A DNA stretch of 64,000 bases from Blastococcus tunisiensis (GCF_900112815.1 NZ_FOND01000017.1:27376-91375), one strand, 5' to 3'. Positions 1-13,337 are shown, numbered from the stretch's first letter. Numbers and translations: made by a program. The notes: generated by a model from the sequence alone, not told the origin.

Positions 1-809
1 TCGATGGGCTTGCCGCCGCTCGTCATCGGCTGCAGCGGGCCGAGCGCGACGCTGCCGTCGTCCTCGCGCTTGAAGTAGATGTTGAAGAAGGCGCTGAACC
101 GGTGCCAGGCGACACCCATGTTCAGGATCCGGCTGATCACGACCAGCCAGGTCAGGCTCACCACGATCTTGACGAACGCGACGACCGTCAGCAGGTCGGG
201 GCTGTCCGGGAGGATCGTGGCCAGGGCGCCGGAGATCGGGTGCGACCAGGCCGGGGCGTCGGTGAGGTCGCTGGAGACCTTGAGCGCGCGGATCAGCAGG
301 ATGGCGACGCCGACGGTGAGGACGACGGCCTCGACGAAGTAGCCGCGACCCTCGTTGGTGCCGGCGAAGCGGCTCCTCCGGCCCTGGCGGCGCGGGTGGT
401 CCTTCTGGCGCCGGTAGATCAGGTACAGGATGCCGACGATCGTGCCGGTGCCGATGATGTCGGCGAACAGGTTCCACAGGGACCACTCGCCGATCAGCGG
501 CAGGTGGAAGGCCGGGTTCCAGACCTCGCCGAACGCCTCGACCAGGGTGAGGAACAGGCCGTAGAAGCCGACGAAGACGAACCAGTGGGCGGCGCCGATG
601 GCCGACCACTTGAGCATCCGGGTGTGCCCCAGCGACTCGATGGCGAGGGTCTTCAGCCGGCTCTTCACCGGGCCGAACCGGGTGCCGTCGGGCTGACCGG
701 TGCGGATGATCCGCACCATCGCCCGGACGGCCCGGTAGGCCATCACGGACGAGACGATCAGGAACAGGACGCTGATCGTGCCCAGGACGATCTGCAGTGG
801 GCCCGTCAT
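1..809 (-). CDS. EtfD-like membrane Fe-S oxidoreductase, N-terminal part (partial)
   Basis: About 269 codons are visible; the gene starts at the ATG complementary to 807-809 and runs off the left edge. The visible part holds about five hydrophobic segments (near residues 5-25, 70-95, 108-130, 160-180 and 212-235) with basic loops between them. This is the membrane domain seen in front of the heterodisulfide-reductase-like (Fe-S)-binding domain of actinobacterial proteins such as Mycobacterium Rv0338c (EtfD), which pass electrons from electron-transfer flavoprotein, reduced by acyl-CoA dehydrogenases, toward the respiratory chain. The Fe-S cysteine motifs would lie beyond the edge and cannot be checked. 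Family assignment is from recognition of the membrane part; EtfD function is inference. Confidence 0.7.
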   Translation of the reverse strand, partial: MTGPLQIVLGTISVLFLIVSSVMAYRAVRAMVRIIRTGQPDGTRFGPVKSRLKTLAIESLGHTRMLKWSAIGAAHWFVFVGFYGLFLTLVEAFGEVWNPAFHLPLIGEWSLWNLFADIIGTGTIVGILYLIYRRQKDHPRRQGRRSRFAGTNEGRGYFVEAVVLTVGVAILLIRALKVSSDLTDAPAWSHPISGALATILPDSPDLLTVVAFVKIVVSLTWLVVISRILNMGVAWHRFSAFFNIYFKREDDGSVALGPLQPMTSGGKPI

Positions 810-938
810 GTGTTTTCCTCCCCCGCGCGCCGTGGTGGCGCCGGCTGACTCCCGTCCACCACGCGGCGGCGGCGAAGCTGTGGTCGGTGCACGCGGACGC
901 GACTGCCCGCAGCCGCACGATAGCGGGCGCGGAACGAG

Positions 939-954
939 GCTACTCGTCGGTAAC
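939..954. promoter_or_regulatory. Imperfect palindrome upstream of the EtfD-like gene
   Basis: GCTACTCGTCGGTAAC is an imperfect palindrome about 130 bases upstream of the EtfD-like start, in an otherwise featureless 300-base gap (810-1108). Its shape resembles operators of TetR-type lipid regulators in actinobacteria. That is only a resemblance; no regulator gene lies nearby. Confidence 0.25.
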
Positions 955-1108
955 CAAGCGCAGGGCGGAACCGTGATCAACCGCGGCCACCGCCGGTGGT
1001 CCCGACCGGGACGAGCCACCGGTACCGCGCTGCGGGGGCCGCTACCTCGTCAGGAGTCGGTACCCGCGACAACACGGCGGTCGCCGACCGGATCGCCCCC
1101 TCGGGACA

Positions 1109-2107
1109 TCAGCCGGTCCGGTGTACTCCGCGTTCCCGCGGCGTCGCCGTGAACCGCCGGTTCGTGGGCCCGGCCCTGCCGAGCAGGCGGCGGAGGTGCG
1201 CCTCGGTCGCCGGCCATCGCGAGCCGACGTCGGCGTCGACGATCCGGGCGACGCCGATGTCGAGCGCACGGACGTCGTCCTCGCGTCGCTTCTCTTCCCA
1301 CAGCACCTGTTCGGGTGACCGGCCACGCCACGGGTCGGTGTACTTGATCCGACCGTCGAACTCGATCGCGACCGCGGCGGCCTCGTACCAGGCGTCGGCG
1401 ACCGCGACCAGTCGCCCGTCGACCCGGATCTCCACCTGGAGGTCGTCCGGCGCGAGCCCGGCACCGATCAGGCGCAGCCGGCCGCGTGTCTCCAGCGGCG
1501 ACTCCGCGCGCCCGTCGGCGAGCGTCAGAGCGCGTTCCGCCCGACGTCCCCCGGGCCAGAGCCGGGCTCGCGCCACGGCGGAGGTGAGACTGTCACGCGT
1601 GGTCCTGCCCTTCAGGAGGGCGGCGTCGATCGCCACGACGGCGTCCTCCAACGGCCACTCGCGCGCGCCGTCGACCAGCGTGCGAGCCGGAGTGGTCAGA
1701 CGGAACGAGCCCAGCGTGCTGATCTCGTCGGCTTCCAGAGGTGATCGCGTCACCCGGAACCCGCGGCCGGCGCGGTTGTGATGGGGATCGGTGAGGCGGA
1801 TGTCGCCACCTGAGCGCCGGTCCACGTGAAGGCCGGAGAGACGGGCGGCCGAGGTGTGGCTGAGGGCCGTGGAGCGCCGGTCGGTGGACAGCAGGACCGC
1901 CAGGCAGTCGAGCTGGTAGCGGCGCCCGGCAGCCTCCACGTCCGCGAGGGTGTCGGCGGGGACGTAGATGCCGCGGCGAAGCCGCTTCCACTGTCCGGAG
2001 GAGCACAGCCTGCGGACCTCCTCGACCTGGTACCCGGCGCGGTAGGCGTCGGTGGCCGTGACGAGGCCGCACTGCCGGTCGGCGGCGGCGCGCAGGAGCG
2101 GATGCAT
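1109..2107 (-). CDS. AbiEi-like / DUF559-type protein, orphan
   Basis: 332 residues from the ATG at 2107. Residues 1-50 form the small winged-helix region typical of AbiEi antitoxin-like proteins (TATDAYRAGY, then RLRRGIYVP). The C-terminal third has the PD-(D/E)XK-like strand of DUF559/VSR-type proteins: IEFDG followed by an EKRRED segment. Proteins of this architecture are very common in high-GC actinobacteria, usually as single genes. No AbiEii nucleotidyltransferase toxin lies next to it, so calling it an antitoxin is not supported here. It is transcribed away from dnaK. It shares fold and length class with the gene at 33860-34729 but is not flanked by that gene's palindromes. Function unknown; nuclease activity is possible but unproven. 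Confidence 0.7.
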   Translation of the reverse strand: MHPLLRAAADRQCGLVTATDAYRAGYQVEEVRRLCSSGQWKRLRRGIYVPADTLADVEAAGRRYQLDCLAVLLSTDRRSTALSHTSAARLSGLHVDRRSGGDIRLTDPHHNRAGRGFRVTRSPLEADEISTLGSFRLTTPARTLVDGAREWPLEDAVVAIDAALLKGRTTRDSLTSAVARARLWPGGRRAERALTLADGRAESPLETRGRLRLIGAGLAPDDLQVEIRVDGRLVAVADAWYEAAAVAIEFDGRIKYTDPWRGRSPEQVLWEEKRREDDVRALDIGVARIVDADVGSRWPATEAHLRRLLGRAGPTNRRFTATPRERGVHRTG

Positions 2108-2324
2108 CGGGGAAGTCTGGTCGTGACGGTCGAGGCTCTCGACCGCCTTGTGGACAACCTCCCCGGTACCGCGGTGCAGGTACGTCGACCGCGGCAGAGC
2201 GGTGTAGTGGCCCAGGCGGCGCGGTACCCGACGGGCTGAACGTGGGTGCTCCTCGAGAGCGGCGGCATTTTCGTCCCGCCCCCGGAACAGGAGCCGACTG
2301 GCTGCCGTTAGGGTGGGCAGGAAA

Positions 2325-2345
2325 GTTGAGCGGACCCCGCGCAAG
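2325..2345. promoter_or_regulatory. HAIR-like HspR operator upstream of dnaK
   Basis: GTTGAGC, 7 bases, then GCGCAAG, about 65 bases before the dnaK ATG. The HAIR consensus is CTTGAGT-N7-ACTCAAG. The left half is close; the right half keeps CAAG and one more position. The same left half with the same spacing stands before clpB (10563-10583), and hspR is in this operon. The rest of the 303-base gap 2108-2410 shows nothing else I can name. Confidence 0.65.
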
Positions 2346-2410
2346 ATGCGGTCGCCGGCTTCCACCGGACCAGGCACCACCCGCACACGAACGGAAGAGA
2401 GGCCATCCCC

Positions 2411-4278
<1,868 letters not shown>

Positions 4279-4282
<4 letters not shown>

Positions 4283-4992
4283 GCGAGCGGAACGAGGAAG
4301 CGCCGCGGGTCGTCATCCGCGACAAGCGGCGCATCGATCCGACCACCGGGGAGGTGCGGGTGCCGGCCGGCGACCAGCCGGCCGGCACCGGCCCCGCTCC
4401 CACCGCCGCCCGAGAGGAACAGATGAGCGAGCACGAGACGCCGGTCGCCGAGGAGTCGGCCCCGGCTCCGCAGGCCGCCCCGGCCACACCGCCCCCCGCG
4501 GCCACTGCGGGCGACCTGGAGAAGCAGCTGGCCGAGCGGACCGAGGACCTGCAGCGGGTCACGGCCGAGTACGCCAACTACCGGCGACGGGTCGACCGCG
4601 ACCGGTCACTGGTGGTGGACCAGGCCGCCGAGCGGTTCGCGGTCCAGCTGTTCCCGATCGTCGACGACATCGAGCGGGCGCGGGACCACGACGAGCTCAC
4701 CGGTGGCTTCAAGCTGGTGGCCGATCGGATCCTGGGCCTGCTCGAGGGCCTGGGGGTGGAGGCGTTCGGCACGGCCGGCGACCCGTTCGACCCGGCGCTG
4801 CACGAGGCGGTCCTGCACGACACGTCGCCCGAGGTCGGCGTCCCGACGGCGACCACGGTCCTGCGGCAGGGTTTCCGTCGCGGCGACCGCGTCCTCCGGA
4901 CGGCGATGGTCGGGGTCTCCGAGCCCGAGCACCCGGCGCCGGCCGCGGAACCGGCGGCGGAGCCCGCGCCGGACGAGCCGGCCCAGAACTGA
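4279..4992 (+). CDS. grpE: Nucleotide exchange factor GrpE
   Basis: 237 residues. GrpE releases ADP from DnaK. A disordered N-terminus carries [13 protein letters not shown], also found near the start of mycobacterial GrpE, which supports the GTG at 4279 (four-base overlap with dnaK) over the ATG at 4423, although the latter has a better ribosome site (GAGAGGAACAG). A coiled-coil stretch follows ([15 protein letters not shown]), then YANYRRR and the beta domain with [13 protein letters not shown]. The tail is rich in Pro, Ala and Glu. Confidence 0.95.
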
Positions 4993-5020
4993 CCCGACGG
5001 AGACCGAGAGGGGGCGCCCG

Positions 5021-6241
5021 GTGAGCACCCGGGACTTCATCGAGAAGGACTACTACGCCGCGCTGGGCGTCCCCAAGGACGCCGATGCGCCGGCGATCAA
5101 GAAGGCCTACCGCAAGCTGGCCACGGAGCTGCACCCGGACAAGAACCCGGGCAACGCCGAGGCCGAGGCGCGCTTCAAGGACGTGTCCGAGGCCTACGAC
5201 GTGCTGTCGGACCCCACCCGGCGGGCGGAGTACGACGAGGCCCGCCGCCTGTTCGGGGCGGGTGGCTTCGGGGCCGGCGGCCGTCCGGGCGGCTTCCCCG
5301 GCGGCTTCCCGGGCGGGAGCGGCGGCGGTCAGCCGTTCGACCTCGGCGACCTCTTCGGCGCGGCGGGTGGTGCCGGCCCGGCCGGGGGGCGCGGGGCCGG
5401 TGGGCTCGGCGACATCCTCGGTGGGCTGTTCGGCGGCGCCGGTGGCGCGCGCGCCCGGAGCCAGGCGGCGTCCGGACCCGCCCGCGGTCAGGACGTCGAG
5501 ACCGAGGCGACGCTCTCCTTCGACGAGGCGGCGCTCGGCGTCACCGTCCCGCTGCGGATGCAGAGCCCGGGCACCTGCCCGACCTGCAGCGGCAGCGGGG
5601 CCAAGCCGGGCACCAGCCCCCACACCTGCCCGGTGTGCCAGGGGGCCGGCGTCACCAGCCGGAGCCAGGGCGCGTTCGCCTTCTCCGAGCCCTGCCGCAA
5701 CTGCCGCGGCACCGGCTCGGTGGTCGACGACCCCTGCCCGACCTGCGCCGGCAACGGGGTCACCACGCAGACCCGCACGATCACCGTCCGGATCCCGGCG
5801 GGGGTCAGGGACGGCCAGCGCATCCGGCTGGCCGGCAAGGGTGCCCCGGGACGCCGCGGCGGTCCGGCCGGTGACCTGTTCGTCGTCGTGCACGTGGCCG
5901 AGCACGAGCTCTTCGGGCGCAAGGGCGAGGACCTGACGCTCACCGTGCCGATCACCTTCGCGGAGGCCGCGCTGGGGACGACGCTGACCGTGCCCACGCT
6001 CGACGGCAACGTCTCGCTCAAGGTGCCGGCCGGCACCGCCAGCGGGCGCACGCTCCGGGTCCGGGGGCGCGGGGTGCCCGGCAAGGGGCGGTCCGGTGAC
6101 CTGCTGGTCACCCTCGAGGTGGCCGTGCCGTCGCGGTTGACACCGGCCCAGCGCAAGGCGGTCGAGAGCCTGGCCGAGGAGATGAGCGAGGACCCCCGGC
6201 CGCAGATCACCGCCGCGGTGCAGGCGGGAGGTGCGCGGTGA
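5021..6241 (+). CDS. dnaJ: Chaperone protein DnaJ
   Basis: 406 residues from the GTG at 5021 (AGAGGGGG upstream). Order: J domain with HPD at residues 38-40, a long Gly/Phe-rich linker (about 80-150), a zinc domain with four CxxCxGxG-type repeats ([32 protein letters not shown], about 186-250), then the substrate-binding C-terminal domains. It delivers clients to DnaK and stimulates its ATPase. The stop overlaps the hspR GTG. This is the DnaJ paired with HspR rather than a free-standing second DnaJ. Confidence 0.96.
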   Translation: MSTRDFIEKDYYAALGVPKDADAPAIKKAYRKLATELHPDKNPGNAEAEARFKDVSEAYDVLSDPTRRAEYDEARRLFGAGGFGAGGRPGGFPGGFPGGSGGGQPFDLGDLFGAAGGAGPAGGRGAGGLGDILGGLFGGAGGARARSQAASGPARGQDVETEATLSFDEAALGVTVPLRMQSPGTCPTCSGSGAKPGTSPHTCPVCQGAGVTSRSQGAFAFSEPCRNCRGTGSVVDDPCPTCAGNGVTTQTRTITVRIPAGVRDGQRIRLAGKGAPGRRGGPAGDLFVVVHVAEHELFGRKGEDLTLTVPITFAEAALGTTLTVPTLDGNVSLKVPAGTASGRTLRVRGRGVPGKGRSGDLLVTLEVAVPSRLTPAQRKAVESLAEEMSEDPRPQITAAVQAGGAR

Positions 6242-6675
6242 GCAGCCACTCCGACGGCGTCCGGGCCGTGGCCGAGGACGCCCCGGTCTTCGTGATCTCG
6301 GTGGCGGCCGAGCTGGCCGGCATGCACGCGCAGACGCTGCGCCAGTACGACCGGCTGGGTCTGGTCAGCCCCGGCCGGACGCCGGGCGGCGGGCGCCGCT
6401 ACAGCCCGCGGGACGTGGCGCTGCTCCGCGAGGTGCAGCGGCTCTCCCAGGAGGACGGCGTCAACCTGGCGGGGATCAAGCGGATCATCGACCTGGAGTC
6501 GCAGGTCGAGGCGCTGCAGGCGCGGGTCCGCGAGCTGCTCGAGGCCATCGACCTCGCCGAGGCCCGGCGCATGGCGGCGGAGGCCGCCGTGCCCGCCGGC
6601 TACCGGCGTGACCTGGTGCCGCGGAGCCGCCCGAGCTCGGCGCTCGTCGTCTGGCGCCCGCGAGGCGGACGGTGA
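6238..6675 (+). CDS. hspR: Heat-shock repressor HspR (MerR family)
   Basis: 145 residues. A MerR-type helix-turn-helix covers about residues 18-65 ([21 protein letters not shown], then GGGRRYS), followed by a helical segment and a basic tail. In Streptomyces HspR represses the dnaK operon and clpB by binding HAIR sites together with DnaK; both HAIR sites are visible in this window (2325 and 10563). It overlaps dnaJ by four bases and the following MarR gene by four bases, so all five genes are probably one transcript. Confidence 0.95.
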   Translation: MSSHSDGVRAVAEDAPVFVISVAAELAGMHAQTLRQYDRLGLVSPGRTPGGGRRYSPRDVALLREVQRLSQEDGVNLAGIKRIIDLESQVEALQARVRELLEAIDLAEARRMAAEAAVPAGYRRDLVPRSRPSSALVVWRPRGGR

Positions 6676-7130
6676 CCGAGTCGCACGAGGCCTTCGTCCG
6701 GCTGGAGCGCGAGGTGGGGCTGCTGCTGCGCCGGGCACGGGCCATCTCCGCCCGGCTCGCCGGTGAGCTGCACCCCGACCTGGACGGCGCGGCCTACGGG
6801 CTCCTGGCGCTGCTGCAGGACTCCGGTCCGCTCCGGGCCAGCGAGGTCGTGGCCCGACTGGGTCTCGACAAGAGCACCGTCAGCCGACAGGTGGCGCACC
6901 TGGTGGACCTCGGGCTCGTCGACCGCAGCGCCGATCCCGTCGACGGCCGGGCGCAGGTGCTGACGCCGTCGGCCGAGGGCTCGGCCCGCCTCTCCCGCAT
7001 CCGGGACGTGCGGCGGGCCCGGTGGGAGTCCGATCTGGAGGACTGGCCGGCCGCCGACGTGGCCCAGCTCGCGGAACTGCTGGGCCGGCTGAACCGGCTC
7101 GGGGAGGCGCGCGAGGCCGCCGGCCCCTGA
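6672..7130 (+). CDS. MarR-family regulator appended to the dnaK operon
   Basis: 152 residues. A winged helix is recognisable from LLALLQDSGPLRASEVVARLGLDKSTVSRQVAHLVDLGLVDR through the wing DPVDGRAQVLTPS, near residues 35-100. The GTG overlaps the hspR stop, implying translational coupling and heat-shock control. The next gene is another MarR, with a perfect inverted repeat between them (7174-7213), so either protein could be its ligand. No MarR is part of the textbook dnaK operon. Confidence 0.85.
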   Translation: MTESHEAFVRLEREVGLLLRRARAISARLAGELHPDLDGAAYGLLALLQDSGPLRASEVVARLGLDKSTVSRQVAHLVDLGLVDRSADPVDGRAQVLTPSAEGSARLSRIRDVRRARWESDLEDWPAADVAQLAELLGRLNRLGEAREAAGP

Positions 7131-7173
7131 GCCGGTGAGAGCCGGATCACGGGGCGTCGGCCGGGTGACTGGT

Positions 7174-7213
7174 TGTAGACCGCAACCAAACTGCTATATG
7201 GTTGCGGTCTACA
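7174..7213. promoter_or_regulatory. 15-bp perfect inverted repeat, probable MarR operator and promoter
   Basis: TGTAGACCGCAACCA (7174-7188) and its exact complement TGGTTGCGGTCTACA (7199-7213) are separated by 10 bases. A possible -10 (TATATG, 7195-7200) and -35 (TTGTAG, 7173-7178) lie inside it, so a bound dimer would block RNA polymerase. It stands 23 bases before the MarR/MFS gene pair. The low local GC stands out. Confidence 0.8.
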
Positions 7214-7236
7214 CCTAGTCACCCCCGAGGATCCCC

Positions 7237-7725
7237 ATGACCATCAGTCCCGAGACGCGGGACCGGCTGACGGCGAGCATCGCCCAGCTCGTCCGCACCG
7301 GGCGGCAGGTCAGCACCCGGGCCGCCGCCCAGCTCTACGGAGAACTGCCCTCCTTCGGCTGGGCGCTCCTGCTGCCCCTGGAGCGCGACGGCGCCCAGCG
7401 CTGCAGCTCGCTCGCGGCGCACGCCGGGATCGACGTCTCCGTCGCCAGCCGCCAGGTGGCGGCCCTCGAGCGGGACGGCCACGTCGAGCGGCGTCCCGAC
7501 CCGGACGACGGCCGGGCCAGCCTGCTCAGCATCACCGAGCGCGGATCGCTGGCCCTCGCGGCGACCCGTGCCCTGCGCGCGGACTGGGCCCTCGGTGCGC
7601 TGAGCGCCTGGGACGAGACCGACGCCCGCCTGCTCAGCGACCTGCTCGACCGGCTCGTCGCCGACCTGGAGCCGTTCGCCGGGCACCGTCCCGCGGCCGG
7701 GACGGCCGTCCCCGCCCCCCGATGA
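7237..7725 (+). CDS. MarR-family transcriptional regulator
   Basis: 162 residues. MarR winged helix with CSSLAAHAGIDVSVASRQVAALERDGHVERRPDPDDGRASLLSIT-like recognition helix and wing (about residues 48-95). It sits between its probable operator (7174-7213) and an MFS efflux gene, the usual layout of a drug- or stress-responsive MarR that represses itself and the pump. The ligand cannot be told from sequence. The stop overlaps the longest possible MFS reading frame. Confidence 0.88.
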   Translation: MTISPETRDRLTASIAQLVRTGRQVSTRAAAQLYGELPSFGWALLLPLERDGAQRCSSLAAHAGIDVSVASRQVAALERDGHVERRPDPDDGRASLLSITERGSLALAATRALRADWALGALSAWDETDARLLSDLLDRLVADLEPFAGHRPAAGTAVPAPR

Positions 7726-7784
7726 CCACCCCGCTCCCGACCGTGCGCCCGTCCCGCCGGACCGACCTTCCCCCCAGGAGAACC

Positions 7785-9401
7785 GTGAGCAGCACCATCC
7801 AGCGCCCCGGCACCGTCGCGGCGCCCGAGCCTGCGGCCGACACCGCCCCGGCCGAGCAGCAGGGCCAGATGACGCACCGGGAGATCCTCTCGGCGCTGTC
7901 CGGGATGCTCCTGGCGATGTTCGTGGCGTTCCTGTCCTCGACCGTCGTCTCCAACGCCCTGCCGACCATCATCACCGAGCTGCGCGGGTCGCAGAGCCAG
8001 TACACCTGGGTGGTCACCGCGACGCTCCTGGCCTCGACGGCGTCGACGCCGATCTGGGGCAAGCTCGCCGACCTGTTCAGCAAGAAGCTGCTGATCCAGC
8101 TCTCCATCGTCATCTTCGTCGTCGGCTCGATGCTGGCCGGGCTGTCGCAGTCGGTGGAGACGCTGATCGCCTGGCGGGTGCTCCAGGGGCTCGGCCTGGG
8201 CGGCCTGCAGGCGCTGGTGCAGATCGCGATGGCGGCCATGATCAGCCCGCGCGAGCGCGGCCGGTACGCCGGTCTGCTGGGCGGCGTGATGGCCGTCGCC
8301 ACGGTCGGCGGCCCGCTGCTCGGCGGTCTGCTCGTGGACACCAGCTGGCTGGGCTGGCGCTGGTGCTTCTACGTCGGCGTCCCCTTCGGTCTGGTCGCCC
8401 TCGTGCTGCTGCAGCGCACCCTGCACCTGCCGGTGACGAAGCGGACGGTGCACATCGACTACCTGGGTGCGGCCTTCCTGGCCGCCGGCGTCTCGGCCCT
8501 GCTGATCTGGGTGACGCTGGCCGGCAACAGCTTCGCGTGGGCCTCTACCGAGACGGCGCTGTTCCTCGCCGGCGGCGGCGCGGCCGTCATCGCCTTCGTC
8601 GTCACCGAGCTGAAGGCCACGGAGCCGATCGTGCCGCTGCGGCTGTTCCGCGACCGGACGACGACGCTGGCCATCATCGCCAGCATCGCGATCGGCGTGG
8701 CGATGTTCGGCTCGTCGGTCTTCCTCGGCCAGTACCTGCAGATCTCCCGCGGCTACTCGCCGACCGTGGCCGGCCTGCTGACCATCCCGATGGTCGCCGG
8801 CCTGCTGCTGTCCTCGACGGTGTCCGGCATCCTGATCACCAGGACCGGCCGCTGGAAGCGGTTCCTGGTGGCCGGCTCGGTGCTGGTCGTCGTCGGCTTC
8901 GCGCTGCTCGGATCGGTCGACCACGAGACGGACATGGTGCTGCTGAGCAGCTTCCTCTTCGTGCTGGGCGTCGGCATCGGCATGACGATGCAGAACCTCG
9001 TCCTCGCCGTCCAGAACACCGTGGCGGCGACGGACCTGGGCGCCGCGAGCTCCGCGGTGGCCTTCTTCCGCAGCCTCGGGGGCACCGTCGGCGTCTCGGT
9101 GCTGGGCGCGGTCCTGTCCACGCGCGTCGGTGACCTGATCCGCGGCGGCCTGGCCGACGTGCCCGGCGCCGCCGCGGCCGCGGGCTCCGGCGAGATCGGC
9201 CTGGCGAACCTTGCCGACGCCCCGCCGGCGATCCAGACCCTGATCCGGGTCAGCTACGGCGACGCCACCGGCCGGATCTTCGTCATCTCCGCGGTGATCG
9301 CCGTGGTCGCGATGGGGGCGATCGTGCTCATCCGGGAGATCGCTCTCAGCACGCAGAGCGGCGAGGCGCGGCTGCGCGAGGAGTCGGCAGAGCGCGTCTG
9401 A
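7785..9401 (+). CDS. DHA2-type (EmrB/QacA) MFS multidrug transporter
   Basis: 538 residues from the GTG at 7785, chosen for the CAGGAG ribosome site 5 bases upstream; an in-frame start at 7722 would overlap the MarR gene. About 14 membrane segments, an N-terminal cytoplasmic tail, the loop 2-3 motif GKLADLFSKK and motif C-like GPLLGG. It should be a proton-driven exporter of hydrophobic compounds, controlled by the adjacent MarR. Substrate unknown. Confidence 0.88.
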   Translation: MSSTIQRPGTVAAPEPAADTAPAEQQGQMTHREILSALSGMLLAMFVAFLSSTVVSNALPTIITELRGSQSQYTWVVTATLLASTASTPIWGKLADLFSKKLLIQLSIVIFVVGSMLAGLSQSVETLIAWRVLQGLGLGGLQALVQIAMAAMISPRERGRYAGLLGGVMAVATVGGPLLGGLLVDTSWLGWRWCFYVGVPFGLVALVLLQRTLHLPVTKRTVHIDYLGAAFLAAGVSALLIWVTLAGNSFAWASTETALFLAGGGAAVIAFVVTELKATEPIVPLRLFRDRTTTLAIIASIAIGVAMFGSSVFLGQYLQISRGYSPTVAGLLTIPMVAGLLLSSTVSGILITRTGRWKRFLVAGSVLVVVGFALLGSVDHETDMVLLSSFLFVLGVGIGMTMQNLVLAVQNTVAATDLGAASSAVAFFRSLGGTVGVSVLGAVLSTRVGDLIRGGLADVPGAAAAAGSGEIGLANLADAPPAIQTLIRVSYGDATGRIFVISAVIAVVAMGAIVLIREIALSTQSGEARLREESAERV

Positions 9402-9408
9402 CCCGGTT

Positions 9409-9486
9409 GCCCCGCCGGCGGAGGAACCTGTGCACACGTCCTGGCTGATCCAGGCGCATGCACAGGTTCCGCTGCCGGTGCGGGGC
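9409..9486. terminator. Large hairpin between convergent MFS and OsmC genes
   Basis: GGAACCTGTGCA (9423-9434) pairs with TGCACAGGTTCC (9459-9470). An inner CCTGG/CCAGG and an outer GCCCCG/CGGGGC extend the hairpin. It fills the gap between two convergent stops and probably ends transcription from both sides. Confidence 0.75.
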
Positions 9487-9926
9487 TAGTTCTCCAGGGC
9501 CGCGTCGAGGGTGATCTCGTCGACGCCGGCCAGCGCCTTGCTGACCGGGCAGCCGACCTTCGCCGCCTGGGCCGCCTGCTCGAAGCCCGCGGCGTCCAGG
9601 CCCTCGACCTCGCCGCGCACCGTGAGCGCGACCGTCGTGATGTGCGGTGCGCCGTCCTTCTGGCCGAGCGTCACCTCGGCGGTGATCTCCAGCGCCGTCG
9701 GGGTCCCGCCGGCCTTGTCGATCTCGTTGGAGAGGGCCATGGCGAAGCAGGACGAGTGCGCGGCGGCGATGAGCTCCTCGGGACTCGTCGTCCCCCCGGC
9801 CTCCTCGGCGGCCCGCTTCGGGAAGGACACCTCGTAGGTGCCGACCTTCGAGCTGGTGAGCTCGACCTGGCCGGATCCGTCCTGCAGGGTGCCGTTCCAG
9901 GCGGTGCGTGCGGTGCGAGTGGGCAT
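9486..9926 (-). CDS. OsmC/Ohr-family peroxiredoxin
   Basis: 146 residues. OsmC-fold hydroperoxide reductase with the two conserved redox cysteines: Cys60 in AHSSCFAM and Cys126 in VGCPVSKAL. The family reduces organic hydroperoxides with dihydrolipoamide-type thiols. An OhrR-like repressor gene lies upstream on the same strand (85 bases apart), as in ohr-ohrR pairs. Sequence features look more like the OsmC/YhfA-type subgroup than classical Ohr, so the substrate is not certain. Confidence 0.9.
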   Translation of the reverse strand: MPTRTARTAWNGTLQDGSGQVELTSSKVGTYEVSFPKRAAEEAGGTTSPEELIAAAHSSCFAMALSNEIDKAGGTPTALEITAEVTLGQKDGAPHITTVALTVRGEVEGLDAAGFEQAAQAAKVGCPVSKALAGVDEITLDAALEN

Positions 9927-10011
9927 GGTCCTTCTTCCGTGCCGGGCGCCGCCCGCTCCTGGACGGCGCGTCGACGCAGCCCTTACCCGCTGACGTGCGG
10001 GGTCAACGCGT

Positions 10012-10467
10012 TCAGCAGACGGCCTCGCCGCGGTTCACCCGCTCGGTGAGCAGACGGAGGCGCTGCATGAGCTCGTCGAACTCGCCGCTGTCGAAGCCGA
10101 TGGCGCCGATCATCTCCTGGGAGATCCCGAACGCCTTGTCCTTGAGCGCGCGGCCCTCGTCGGTCAGCGCGATGGCGACCGAGCGCTCGTCCTCGACGCG
10201 GCGGTGCCGGGTGACCAGACCGGCCGCGGTCAGCCGCTTCAGCAGCGGGGAGAGGGTGCCGCTGTCCAGCGCCAGGCGGGACCCGAGCTGACCCACGGTC
10301 TGGTGGTCGGACTCCCAGAGCAGCATCATGACCAGGTACTGCGGATAGGTGAGGCCGAGAGCGTCGAGCATCGGTCGGTAGCGCGCCGTCACGGCCCGGG
10401 AAGCGGCGTACAGCGCGAAGCACAGCTGGTCGTCGAGTGCGACGCTCGGTGCCGGCAGGGCGGTCAT
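10012..10467 (-). CDS. OhrR-like MarR-family peroxide sensor
   Basis: 151 residues. The N-terminal [14 protein letters not shown] carries Cys16, at the place of the sensing cysteine of OhrR. The winged helix follows ([23 protein letters not shown], wing [11 protein letters not shown]). The last residue is also a cysteine (Cys151), so both one-Cys and two-Cys sensing are possible. It probably represses itself and the OsmC gene until oxidised by organic peroxide. Confidence 0.88.
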   Translation of the reverse strand: MTALPAPSVALDDQLCFALYAASRAVTARYRPMLDALGLTYPQYLVMMLLWESDHQTVGQLGSRLALDSGTLSPLLKRLTAAGLVTRHRRVEDERSVAIALTDEGRALKDKAFGISQEMIGAIGFDSGEFDELMQRLRLLTERVNRGEAVC

Positions 10468-10562
10468 GGGGCGAGTCTAGGTGCCGGAAGGCGCCATGCC
10501 ACCGTCCCGGCGCAGTCCGGGGCCCCGTCGAGGGGTTCCGGCCCGGGACCGGGCATGCAAGG

Positions 10563-10583
10563 GTTGAGCGGAACAGACTCAAC
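10563..10583. promoter_or_regulatory. HAIR element (HspR operator) upstream of clpB
   Basis: GTTGAGC, 7 bases (GGAACAG), ACTCAAC: a near-exact match to HAIR (CTTGAGT-N7-ACTCAAG) with only the outermost bases and one inner base changed. It lies about 88 bases before the clpB ATG and shares GTTGAGCGGA with the dnaK site. Confidence 0.85.
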
Positions 10584-10670
10584 TTGTGCGTCGTTGCACG
10601 GATCGACCAGGCGGCCACCGGTCCCCTCCGGTGGTCGATCGATCCAGCCGAGAGGAAGGCGTCCCCGACC

Positions 10671-13256
<2,586 letters not shown>

Positions 13257-13296
13257 GACGGGCCCGACCGGCCCGCCCGATCCCCTGGACCGGACG

Positions 13297-13337
13297 GGCC
13301 GGCGCGCTGCCGCAGCCACCCACCGGGCGCGCCGGCC
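13297..13337 (+). terminator. Hairpin after clpB
   Basis: GGCCGGCGCGC (13297-13307) pairs exactly with GCGCGCCGGCC (13327-13337) around a 19-base loop, 40 bases after the clpB stop. No T-run follows, as usual in such GC-rich genomes. Confidence 0.5.

Noticed and set aside
1109..2107. Complete AbiE toxin-antitoxin system
   Set aside because: No AbiEii-type toxin gene beside either AbiEi-like gene.
4423..4992. Shorter GrpE starting at ATG 4423
   Set aside because: The upstream [13 protein letters not shown] segment is conserved in mycobacterial GrpE, so the GTG at 4279 is preferred despite the better ribosome site.
7335..9437. 700-codon frame antisense to the MFS gene
   Set aside because: Composition is that of a shadow and the plus-strand MFS protein is clearly real.
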